Source: Volutella citrinella | Taxonomy: Eukaryota > Ascomycota > Sordariomycetes > Hypocreales > Nectriaceae | DNA: 64,000 bases | Assembly (NCBI GenBank): GCA_034401135.1 | Contig: JAWZSP010000003.1 | Coordinates: forward strand, 806,001 to 870,000 | Direction of reading: 5' to 3' | In this document: positions 42,972 through 52,110 of the stretch, in pieces | Layout: every line of letters begins with the position of its first letter | Numbering within the stretch: the first letter of the stretch is position 1 | Translations under genes and position numbers: made by a program | Notes under the pieces: model-generated | Told to the model about the DNA's origin: nothing | Seen by the model: the letters and a program-made list of their open reading frames with translations, nothing else | Database searches by the model: none

Positions 42972-43572
42972 CTATCCTCGCTTTCTCAGTCGAGCCATCT
43001 CAGCACGCCCTTCTGCATCAAGATGCTTACCACCAACACCACCAAGCGATCGACGTGCCATTTTAACGGCAACATCATTGTCATTGGGGAACTTGGGCTT
43101 AATATCCCGAGCAAAAGATTTGTGCGCGGCATCCTCAACGTAGACAACTTCTCCGCCTAGCATCGTCAGCAGGACGTGGTTCCGGCCTAATTCTGCTTCA
43201 GGCACTTTGAAGAAGTTCTTCTCAAGCACGATGATATCTGCAATCTTGCCCTTCTCTAGGGTTCCGATCTCTTTCTCAGCCCGTAAAAACTTCGCTGCGT
43301 TGATGGTCATGGCTCGGAGAGCTGACTTGCGCGAGAGGCCTGAACCAGGGAAGACACCTCTGTATTGCTCGCCAATATGTGCGGCTGAGCGGGGATTCTC
43401 GGGATCGCCGCTGCGGGTCACTCCCACCTTCAGGGCTAGAAATACATCAAGGGGATCGATCTAAGCGTGAAGTGTTAGCTCATGGTGGACGGAATCTAGC
43501 GATGACGAGTGGAGGAATCCATATACCGACTGGCCAGTCACTGCCGTACACTGGCGGCCTTCCAGCTGAGTC
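42972..43572 (-). pseudogene. Remnant of an amidohydrolase-3 (YtcJ-like) gene, C-terminal part only
   Basis: The 3' exon (43460-42972) encodes a typical amidohydrolase C-terminus: I-D-P-L-D-V-F-L-A-L-K-V-G-V-T-R, A-L-R-A-M-T-I-N-A-A-K-F-L, E-K-E-I-G-T-L-E-K-G-K-I-A-D-I-I-V-L and L-T-M-L-G-G-E-V-V-Y-V-E-D, then a polar tail to a stop. Just upstream, 43572-43527 encodes S-A-G-R-P-P-V-Y-G-S-D-W-P-V, the metal-binding Asp strand of the same family. The obvious GTATAT donor between them leaves the wrong phase, and further upstream all frames are closed. The remaining three quarters of the enzyme, including the metal-binding histidines, is missing and repeat copy B lies about 330 nt upstream. I conclude a 5'-truncated, decayed gene. 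A short expressed fragment cannot be excluded. Confidence 0.7.
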
Positions 43573-44057
43573 CTACCGATCTACCGCCTTCAAGCGTATG
43601 TTAAAACAACTACCCAAGTACATAATTTCTCTCTAAGCTCCCTGCCTGACCAATTATCGTAGCTCATAATAAGTGGCATTCGGCCCCCATTTGGGCACAA
43701 TTGCCCAAATCGAAGTTTAGATTGAGTCTATACGAAGTCGGACTGTAAGAGGCGCTGTAGAGGCCGCGCAAGTCGTAGAGCGATTCCTGGAATGGATGAG
43801 TCCCCCGCTTTCTCAATCGCCGAAACCTTACTAAGCGGAACTTGAATAAAGCGTGTAACAGAAGGCCACTGGCAGGCCGTAGGGATGGTAAGACAGCGGC
43901 TAAAGACCCGTGTTCAATCACAACAACACGTTTATTTAGTTACCTATACAAGCCGCAGGTCATACGGCTATAATAACAGTATATTCACGATGATTCGAGA
44001 TGTTGCTGATGAAAGCCGGAGATAGTAGCGAACTAACCCCGCCATCTTTCGTTGTAT
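43573..44057. other. Spacer containing repeat copy B
   Basis: No gene. AT-rich, with the direct repeat at 43905-43990 and the promoter of the Zn2Cys6 gene at its end. Confidence 0.5.
43905..43990 (+). repeat. Direct repeat copy B (86 nt)
   Basis: Partner of 41099-41184, same orientation and length. Together they bracket a 2.8-kb AT-richer segment that contains the amidohydrolase remnant. Confidence 0.85.
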
Positions 44058-44063
44058 CACGTG
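44058..44063. promoter_or_regulatory. CACGTG E-box upstream of the Zn2Cys6 gene
   Basis: A palindromic CACGTG in the context ATCACGTGATT, 101 nt before the ATG. It is the binding word of bHLH regulators. Function here is only inferred from position. Confidence 0.3.
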
Positions 44064-44163
44064 ATTGGGTCCCGAGCTGCTACCTGCCGTCCTTGCAAAT
44101 AAGCAAGTTGCCGGAACATTCGCACCCGCTGTAAACCATGCCGATGTTGTAACAACAACCATC

Positions 44164-46048
44164 ATGGCGGCTTTGGCAAGGTCTCAGAACGTTTGCACCA
44201 GCTGTCGGTCCAGAAAGAAGAAATGCGATGTAGGTAGCACACTGAGACCTAATTCCGGGTCAGGCCATTAGTCGCTAACATTATTTCTAGGGTGAGCGGC
44301 CGACCTGCGCATCATGCCTCAAGCGAGGCGAGATCTGTCTGTACGCAGGCGCTCCATCCCAAGGTTTTGCCAGCCAGCTATTCCCAGACTGGAATGCCAT
44401 CTCCGATCCAGGTAATGCCGCGGCTCCCGTAGCTTGGGCACCGAATGCTTCACCAACAAACCAATGGATGGGTACCCTAGACCAGCCGCCATATGGGCCG
44501 GGGGCTGCCTCGTCGCCAGAGTCAAATAACGCACAGCCCGGACCATTTACAACGCCCCCGACAGAAGGGACTGGCGGAACGACCCCTCAAACCAGCGATG
44601 ACATCTCTTCCGTTGCCCAGTTGCCTCCGCTAGAAACACTGACGGAGCTGGTGGACATCTACTTTGACAAATACTACCAGTTTCTGCCCATGCTCCACAA
44701 GAAAACGACTCTGGCGAAGCTGCAGGCCCAAGACTTGAAGGAACACGAGTTGCTCTTCTTTTCAATCATATGTGTCACGGCGGGACACCACCCCAACAAG
44801 GAGGTTCAGCAATCTCAGGAGCTGTGGTATGCCGCGGCGAAGGACCTGTTCTTCGCAGCCGTCCGGGACCCCACCCACCCCCCTGACGTCGTCGTTGCCG
44901 CCGCCTTCATCTCCTTCCAGTGCATGTTGGTACTGGACTTTCAGGCTCTGTGGCTGGTACTCTCCGATGGTTGGCGCAGGGCCGTCTCTCTGGGCTACAG
45001 CATCCTGGACGTCGGCAGGGGTCAGGTGTCTGCAATCAAGATGGGCATGCGGCCTCTGCACTTCTGGCTGAAGCGGGAGGAAGCCCGGAGGGCCATCTGG
45101 GCCCTCTTCATTATCGACAGAACCCTATGCTTCCCGCTCGGGCTGACGCATGCAATCGATGATCGCCAGCTCAAGATTCACCTTCCCATGGACGACGAGC
45201 ACTACCAGAACTCGACGGAGCCACCTGCCGACATGTCCATCTTGTGCACAACAAACCTAGATCGCTTCGTGACCCAGCTACAGGATAAGACGCGCAAGGA
45301 TGCATCCAACGTTATGCAGTTTATCGTGTTTGTTTACACCTTTCTCGGTCGCGTCTCCGAAACGATGCATGACTTGGATGCCGATTATGAAGAACAAAAG
45401 GCCCAGATCGAGTCACTGACTGCTGTCCTTCTGCGAATCCGTCTCATCCTGCCTCGGTTTGCGGCCGAACTCTGTGCTGCGTCCTACCAAGACCACTCTC
45501 GAGTCGTCTGGCTCAATACTGTCCTGTCCACTGTCTCTATCCTCCTCCATCACAAACCGCTTGGGGACGGTGAATCGCTTGATGGCCTGAACGACTTGAC
45601 TACCAACTGGCCGCACTGTATAGGGAACTCTCGCAGCGTTGTTTCCCTTATACGTGACGCTGCACGTATTAGAACTGATCTTGTGATCAATCCTTTTCTC
45701 ATTTCCAGCATCCTGATTTGTGGTCGCATACTCATTATTGAGTATATGGTGCCTTCACGGAGTAGTCGCACATCCCCTCCCGAGGATGACCACTGCATGG
45801 CTGCCAAACGCGATCCAGACCTGCGGAATGACCTCGAAGTTTTATTGACGACATTTGATCGACTGCGGGAAGCGTATCCGGGACTTGGTACCAAGTTTCG
45901 CATTGGCATCATGTTCTATCTGTTACAAGACAGGCAGACACTCATACGCTCCAAGTCAGCGGGTGTCAAGGATTTCATCACAACGTGCGACAGATGGCCT
46001 TACCATGACTATGAGAACAGCCAGCTTTCAGAGCTTTTGCCTTCCTGA
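44164..46048 (+). CDS. Zn2Cys6 transcription factor with fungal-specific TF domain
   Basis: Two exons, 44164-44229 and 44291-46048, 607 aa. The binuclear zinc cluster is split by the intron: C11-x2-C14-x6-C21-x6-C28-x2-C31-x6-C38, with the basic R-S-R-K-K-K between cysteines 2 and 3. This matches the Gal4-type spacing exactly. A Pro/Ser/Gly-rich linker (about residues 55-145) leads into the fungal-specific transcription factor domain (Fungal_trans). Its signatures are Y-F-D-K-Y-Y-Q-F-L-P-M-L-H, L-L-F-F-S-I-I-C-V-T-A, and R-R-A-V-S-L-G-Y-S followed by E-E-A-R-R-A-I-W-A-L-F-I-I-D-R. It is nuclear and binds CGG-type triplets. The target is unknown. The gene ends 220 nt before the stop of a convergent SDR gene, a common arrangement for a local regulator, but that link is inference. 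Confidence 0.92.
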
Positions 46049-46268
46049 ACGGCGGTTGGTGGATCAATCCACGGGTCCGACGGCGGTCACAAAGTCGGCG
46101 ACACTATCACAACTCAGTGAATTCACATGATTGAAGGGAAAATGCAGCGAATGGAAATGACTGTTGCATTCAGTATGGAAGAACCCTAATCGCCAGCACC
46201 TATCCCGAAGGTGGCCTTTGATCCACCCTCCTCCCCGCCTCGATGATGTACAAGCAATCCGGGCACGT

Positions 46269-47093
46269 CTAATGAGCGAGCGGTCCGCCCTTTGTTCCTA
46301 CCATCATTCCACCATCGGCCACAACCGAAGTGCCGTTGGTAAATGTGTTCCTCATGAAATGAAGATAGGACTCGGCCAACTCCTCCGGCCCCGAGATTCT
46401 GCCTGAGATGTTTATATTCTCATACTTCTCCAGCATGAACTTCCTGTACTCCTCAGGGACACTGGCAAAGAGCTCAGTGTAGACCGCACCGGGGACGACG
46501 CAGTTGACTCGAATCGGGGCAAGGTCGACAGCAAGTCCCCGTGCTAGACCCTCGATAGCGGCGCCGGCTGCGGCGACGATGGACCAACCGGGGGAGGGGC
46601 GCCAGGTGTTGACTCCGCCCGTCACGGTGAACGAACTCTTGTAAGAGTCGTTCATGTATGCGGGCAGGTACTTTGCGATGATGATGGGGGCGTAGAAGCG
46701 CACCATGCTGGCGGAGATGACGTTGTCGACGGTGATGTCCTTGACGCCGGCAGCTTGGATGCCATCTCCGGCCGTGAATGCAATATGGTCGAGCTTGCCA
46801 TCCTTGGTGGCGGACTCTAGGATAGCCTTGACGTTGTCCTCGAGCGTTTCACGGTCTGCCAGGTTGGCAGTCTTGCCGCTGAGATTGGGTGCAGGAAGGC
46901 CGGCGGCGGCGATGGCGGTCTGGAGACGCTCAATGGCCCTGTCCAACTTCTCCTGGTTCGAGCTGCTGATGATGACAGTGGCGCCCTGCTCGAGCGCGGC
47001 GTTGGCGACGGCAAAGCCGATGCCCGATGTGCCTCCAAAGACCAGGACGCGCTGGTCCTTGAGCTTATTGTTGTAGTTGGGTCCGGAAGACAT
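46269..47093 (-). CDS. Atypical short-chain dehydrogenase/reductase lacking Tyr-x3-Lys
   Basis: Single exon, 274 aa. The Rossmann start V-L-V-F-G-G-T-S-G-I-G (glycine motif at 20-26) and the downstream N-L-A-D and T-A-G-D-G segments place it in the SDR superfamily. The C-terminal half keeps family features: R-G-L-A-V-D-L-A-P-I-R-V-N-C-V-V-P-G-A-V, and a G-T-S-V-V-A-D-G-G end. At the active-site helix the sequence is P-G-W-S-I-V-A-A-A-G-A-A; aligned on the following E-G-L-A-R-G-L, the catalytic Tyr position is Val173 and the Lys position is Gly177. Such forms are recurrent among fungal SDR-like proteins. It may use another residue, bind NAD(P) without catalysis, or act on an unusual substrate. 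Cytosolic. Convergent with the Zn2Cys6 gene. Confidence 0.88.
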   Translation of the reverse strand: MSSGPNYNNKLKDQRVLVFGGTSGIGFAVANAALEQGATVIISSSNQEKLDRAIERLQTAIAAAGLPAPNLSGKTANLADRETLEDNVKAILESATKDGKLDHIAFTAGDGIQAAGVKDITVDNVISASMVRFYAPIIIAKYLPAYMNDSYKSSFTVTGGVNTWRPSPGWSIVAAAGAAIEGLARGLAVDLAPIRVNCVVPGAVYTELFASVPEEYRKFMLEKYENINISGRISGPEELAESYLHFMRNTFTNGTSVVADGGMMVGTKGGPLAH

Positions 47094-48273
47094 GGTTAGA
47101 GTGAGGTATAATGGTAGAATCGAGAGAGGATTATTCTGTATTAGACTTGTGATTGTGAGCTGTCGTTGTTTTTCTATCCATCGCCATGAGAGCCGGACTC
47201 TGGCCGACTTATATCTCTACTTGCGCCGGGTCGCCGCTCCTGGTGGGCCTTCATCGGCGCCGGGCCCCACATATTGTTAGCGTCGGCGACGGGCCGCTAG
47301 CGTCGCCGCCTCCATCGCCGCCTCCATCACCGCCCGCGATCGAACGGCGCCGAATCGCGAGAACACGCAACCAGCGGCTGCAACAGCGCGGCACGGTGGG
47401 ATCCTGACAAATGTCAAAGACGGCGCGATTCTAAATCCGAGTTTTACTGGATATTTCGAGTCTAGGGTATCATCCGGGGATATAAACACGCCCGATGCTG
47501 ACGACCTCTAGTCACACATATCTCGGTGCCTATGCGACGATGGATCGGCCCTCGGAGTCTCTCTTGGGTATCACAACTCGACTATCAGCAGTAAAGCTGC
47601 AGTGCCTGACTGGTAGCTTCAGATGAGGGACCGTACGACGATCTGTTCAATGCCATGTCGCATTGTCAATCCAGGGCATCACACAGTAACGGGGCATTGT
47701 CAATTCACAGCAACCATGTGACGATCGCAGCAATTCTCTGCCCTATGGGACCGGCTCTGGGCGGAGATGACCACAGACGAAACACGATCAAACTGAAATT
47801 CTTCTCCAGCTCCTAATTTCCCCAAAACACTCGATCTGAGGGCGTCCTTGACGCATCTGTTGTGCTACTCGATCAGCAGATGACCCCCCATAGCCACAGG
47901 TCTCAGCCACACGATCCTCCTGCCTGCCTTGGCCACCCCGCATCACAGACATGCCCAGCCTCGCCCATTCACGCTCCGCCTTGGCCAGACGCAGGCCAAC
48001 CAAGGCGCAGAAGCGCTTCATCAGGATTCCCAGAAACGCCCCCCCACTGCCCTGTTTCTGGCCTCGCTTCCCCGATTCCCTGAATCAAGGCCGAGCACCG
48101 GGTCCCTCTGGAGGGGGGGGCTTTCTTTACTTGTTTCTCGTTCTCCGGGTTGAACCACCGAGCAATGCTGCACCAATAGTCACGACTCACGACTCACGAC
48201 CCGCCCCTCCGACTCCCTGCTCTAGGCACCAACGACTCTCGCCTTGCCGTAGACGCGCCTCGCGCTCACGGAC
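47094..48273. other. 1.2-kb gene-free stretch
   Basis: Between the divergent SDR and T5orf172 genes. Contains both promoters. A short run of GCCGCCTCCATC-type repeats lies at about 47300-47340. No gene or RNA recognised. Confidence 0.5.
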
Positions 48274-49557
48274 ATGCCTTTCGTGGCCAACACGCCCGAG
48301 TCGTTTCTCGCGCGCTCCGACTCCAAGAACGCGGGCTCGACATGCCGCGGAATCACAGCAAACGGCCGCCCTTGCCGCCGCCCGGTGGCCTCGCGGCAGC
48401 CGCTGTCCGATGCCCGACGACGCCCGCAGACGCCCGACCCTCGCGACGAGGGCCTGTACTGCTGGCAGCACAAGGACCAGGCGAGCAAGTCGGCCCATTC
48501 GAGTCCCGGGCCTCGGGGCACAGCGACGCCAATCCTCGAGGGGCGGTCTAGCCTCGACACGCTGGCGGACCGGCTTGGGCTGGTGGACATCCATGAGAAA
48601 CCCGCCAAGAGGAGGAATGGCGGCGGCAAGTCAGACAGCGGCGGCGGCGGGCGCAGGCCGACCAAGTCTTCAAGGCCCAGGCCCTCGCGGAAACTCGAGT
48701 TTTGCTTCTGCTTCTCGGTGCCGATCGAGGAGTCGAGCCCCCCGCCAGCTCGACCACAGCCCCGGCCCGTGCAGAAGACGTCGGCGTCGATGCCCTCGCC
48801 CCGACGCGACCCTAAGCCGCAGCAGCAAAAGCAGAACCTCAGCCCGGGATCGTCCCACCAGCGGTTGACCTCGCCGTCGGCCGCCTCCCCGGGGAAGAGC
48901 TCTTACCGGTCGCGCAAGTCCACGGGCTCCCAGACGGCGCAGATGAAGGATCTCATCCCGGACTCCCTCGATGCTGCCACCGCTTCAGCGCTCATGGCGG
49001 AGCTCTCGCGGCCGTTCGTGGAATCGGAGGAGCCTGGCTTCATCTACATGTTCTGGCTCACGCCCCTGGCCGCCAAAGCGCCGCCCGTCGACGCCGCGCG
49101 GTCCCTGCTGGCGCCGCCGCCCAGCACCGGGACAGCTCGCTCCCGGCGGGCCAGCGACGTCGTGTCCCGCTTCGCCAACGCCAACACGTCCGCGAGCTCC
49201 GAGCCCGCCATGATGCTCAAGATCGGCCGTGCAGCCAACGTCCAGCGGCGCATGAACCAGTGGCAGCGCCAGTGCGGCTACGACGTCGAGATGCTGCGCT
49301 ACTACCCCTACCTGCCCGGCGCGAGTGAGTCGTCTGGCGTGGCGCCGCACATGACGCCGCACTGCCACCGCGTCGAGCGTCTGGTCCACATTGAGCTGGC
49401 GGGCATGGGGCTGCGGGCAGCGATGGACAAGTGCGGAGCCTGTGGGCGAGACCACAGGGAGTGGTTCGAGGTCGAGGCAACCCGCGAGGGCATCAGGCGG
49501 GTGGACGAGGTGGTGCGGCGATGGGTTGAGTGGGATGAGAGGAACGGCGGCTCATGA
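48274..49557 (+). CDS. T5orf172 (DUF1766) GIY-YIG-like nuclease-domain protein
   Basis: Single exon, 427 aa. The N-terminal 70 residues contain a C-R-G-I-T-A-N-G-R-P-C-R-R-P and a Y-C-W-Q-H-K block, a Cys/His pattern that resembles a small zinc-binding unit seen at the start of this family. Residues about 100-245 are a Ser/Pro/Arg/Gln-rich disordered linker. The C-terminal domain (about 258-425) is the T5orf172 fold. It starts with G-F-I-Y-M-F-W-L-T, continues with M-L-K-I-G-R-A-A-N-V-Q-R-R-M-N-Q-W-Q-R-Q-C-G-Y, then H-R-V-E-R-L-V-H-I-E-L and C-G-A-C-G-R-D-H-R-E-W-F-E-V. The strand-plus-K-I-G-R arrangement relates to GIY-YIG endonucleases. Relatives in ascomycetes are annotated as meiotically up-regulated proteins of unknown role. 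Nuclear or cytosolic; no targeting signal. Product family confident, function unknown. Confidence 0.87.
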   Translation: MPFVANTPESFLARSDSKNAGSTCRGITANGRPCRRPVASRQPLSDARRRPQTPDPRDEGLYCWQHKDQASKSAHSSPGPRGTATPILEGRSSLDTLADRLGLVDIHEKPAKRRNGGGKSDSGGGGRRPTKSSRPRPSRKLEFCFCFSVPIEESSPPPARPQPRPVQKTSASMPSPRRDPKPQQQKQNLSPGSSHQRLTSPSAASPGKSSYRSRKSTGSQTAQMKDLIPDSLDAATASALMAELSRPFVESEEPGFIYMFWLTPLAAKAPPVDAARSLLAPPPSTGTARSRRASDVVSRFANANTSASSEPAMMLKIGRAANVQRRMNQWQRQCGYDVEMLRYYPYLPGASESSGVAPHMTPHCHRVERLVHIELAGMGLRAAMDKCGACGRDHREWFEVEATREGIRRVDEVVRRWVEWDERNGGS

Positions 49558-50082
49558 AGATACGACGAAGCATAAGTTTGTGTTGCCGCAGTGGTGACAC
49601 CCCCCTCGAAGCGAGCATAACCAAGCGCAAGTACGGATACGTACTGCTATGATAACGATTAAATGAGCTACTCAAATACAGTTCCATTATGTTTCTCATG
49701 ACCGCAGCTTCTCTTTCGCTGCCCCTCCTTTCTTCTCTTTTTTTTACTATTTTTCTTTTTTTTTCCTGAGCCTAGCCTTCAGCTCGGCTTCTTGGACAGG
49801 ACATCGCGGACCTCGAATCGATCGTCTTTTAAGACAAGCGTCCCACCACGCCCCTCTGGCGTCCCGCGTCAGTGCGTCCAAGGTGGTGAGACAGGGCACA
49901 TATTTGCAATTATTCGACAGCTGAAATCTGTCGCCATACAGGATGGGATTCTTGATATCGACAAAAATAAAAAGCATACGCCAGGGGGTTTCAGCTGGAA
50001 TGCAAGCCAGCCCTGCGTACAGCCTGTCAAGTTACAGGATTGCAGCAATAAGGAGTCCACTCCGTACGTCAAAAGGAATATT
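49558..50082. other. 3' regions of convergent genes
   Basis: Contains a pyrimidine/T-rich run at about 49725-49770. No gene or RNA recognised. Confidence 0.55.
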
Positions 50083-51888
50083 TTAGGCGCTGTTGGTGCG
50101 GTGGGTGATGTTGGTGTGGCCCTCGGATGGGCGAGGCGATTTCTCGTCGTGGGCTTGGACCAGCTTCGCCTCGAGATCGCCAGCCTCGACCCTCCGCGTC
50201 GTCTTGGTCGACTTGCGAGTCTTCCAGGCAGGCGTGCCAATATACCGGATGCCGTCGGGGTCCTCGAACATGGCCTCGGTCTCCTCGAGCGTCTTGCCGG
50301 CCGTCTCGGGGAACATGATGAGGACGTGGATGAAGGCGGCAATGTTGAAGACGCCGAAGACGATGTACGTCTGCCACCGGATGTTCTTGAACGCCTCGGG
50401 GGTGAAGAAGCCCAGGGCGGTGTTGAAAGCCCAGTTCCCAGAGGTTGCCAGCGCGACGCCCTTGCCACGGAGACGTAGAGGGAACAGCTCCGGGGGGTAG
50501 ATCCAGGACACGGGGCCCCAGGTCGGGGCGAAGGAGGCGACGAAGAGGTAGGTGCAGGCGATGAGGCCCGTGGCAGCGGAGCCGCGAACGCGCATTGGAA
50601 CGGCCTCGACGTTATCAACGCCGCCTGGGACAACCTCACCACCGGACAGGATGCCAGCGTTGGCAAACATCCAAGTTGCCATGAGGAGAGACCCGACGAG
50701 CATTGTAGGACGGCGGCCCCATTGGTCAACCCACAGGAGGGCGGGAATGGTCATGACGACGTTGATGATGTACTGGATGGACGACGACAGGAGGTTCTGG
50801 TTGCCCGTGTAGCCGGCCATGGAGAAGACGTACGAGATGTAGTACACTAGGAATGGTTAGCCAAGTGAACACAGTTCTGGCTGCAGACGGCTCCAGGCGC
50901 GGACTTACTCATGACGTTCATGCCGGTGAGCTGGGACCAGATCTGGGTGAAGAGCCCGATGAGCGTGCGGTTGATCATCCGAGGCTTAAAGAGGTCCAAG
51001 TAGGTGACATTGGCGTGCTGGCGCTCAAACTCACACATGTCCCTAATCTCCTGCAGCTCCGCAGAGACGAAGGGGTGATTGGCATCGCCCTTGCCATGGA
51101 CGAGAGTCAAGACGGCGTGGCAATCTTCCCAGCGGTCGTTGCGAGCCAGCCAGCGCGGCGACTCGGGCAACACCATCATGCCGAGGAACAGGATGACGCC
51201 GGGGATGGCCTGCAGGCCCCAGGGCACGCGGAAAGAGGCCGTCTTGTAGCCGCTGGAGTTTTGCTCGCCGATGAAGGAGCAGCCGTACGAGATGTAGTAC
51301 ATGATGAGGATGCCCCAGGTGATGGCCCACTGCTGGAAGCCGATGAAGCGGCCGCGCTTGGACGGCGGGGAGATTTCGGCGATGTAGACGGGCACCTGGG
51401 CGGACTCGATGCCGACGGCGAAGCCGTTGATGACGCGGCCGGCGCAGAGCATACCGATGTTCTGTGAGGCGGCTGTGATGACGGAGCCAATGATCCTGCG
51501 GGGCTACGGTGTAAGTGAGGGCATCACGACAGCAGACTCATCTCCCCCTCCACCCCTCCGTCTGCCCCTCCGCGTCTGAGACGTACCAGATGACACAGCC
51601 CAGCATGATGGACCACTTGCGGCCGAGGCGGTCGGACACGGGCCCCGAGACGAGGGCGCCCAGCCACGAGCCGGCCGACATGGACGCCGTGATGCCGCCC
51701 TGGACGAGGGACTTGGGGCCGCTGCACTTTTCGCTGTCGTTGAACGGCGGGCCCTCGTCGCCCTGGTTGAAGTAGCACTTGTACGACTGCATGCCCAGCT
51801 GGGCCGACATGGACGAGATGTCGAAGCCGAACAGGGCGCCGCCAATGACGGCGACGCCCGCGATAACGTAGATGTTGCCCACGACCAT
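50083..51888 (-). CDS. MFS hexose transporter (high-affinity glucose transporter type)
   Basis: Three exons, 51888-51587, 51495-50909 and 50846-50083, 550 aa, phases exact. Sugar-porter motifs in order: G-A-L-F-G-F-D-I-S-S-M-S-A in segment 1, D-R-L-G-R-K after segment 2, G-R-V-I-N-G-F-A-V-G-I-E-S-A-Q-V-P-V-Y-I-A-E in segments 4-5, R-G-R-F-I-G-F-Q-Q-W, L-P-E-S-P-R-W before the long loop, Q-L-T-G-M-N-V-M-M-Y-Y in segment 7, D-Q-W-G-R-R, and F-P-E-T-A-G-K-T-L-E-E at the end. F-D-I-S-S-M is typical of fungal high-affinity glucose and xylose carriers such as the MstA/HGT-1 group. The C-terminal tail is basic and charged. The open frame continues upstream without an ATG, so 51888 is the start. Located at the plasma membrane. 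Confidence 0.92.
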
Positions 51889-52078
51889 GGCGGGGGTGAG
51901 GGGAGGGGAGGAGGGGGAGAGAGGCTTTGTGACGATGAGGGGACCTCCTGGGTCTGTATTCAATGAGAGTGGTGGCGTAGATTAGATCTTCTCAACCTCT
52001 CTGGCTGGCCTTGTCTCCTACACACTGGTATTTTCGGCTGGGAGAGGGCGCCAGGCAGCTCTTATACTTGGGATGCAA

Positions 52079-52110
52079 TGGATGGATGGACGGATGGATG
52101 GACGGATGGG
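52079..52110 (+). repeat. Tetranucleotide microsatellite (GGAT/GGAC)
   Basis: About eight units of GGAT with two GGAC variants, in the upstream region of the hexose transporter gene. Confidence 0.85.
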
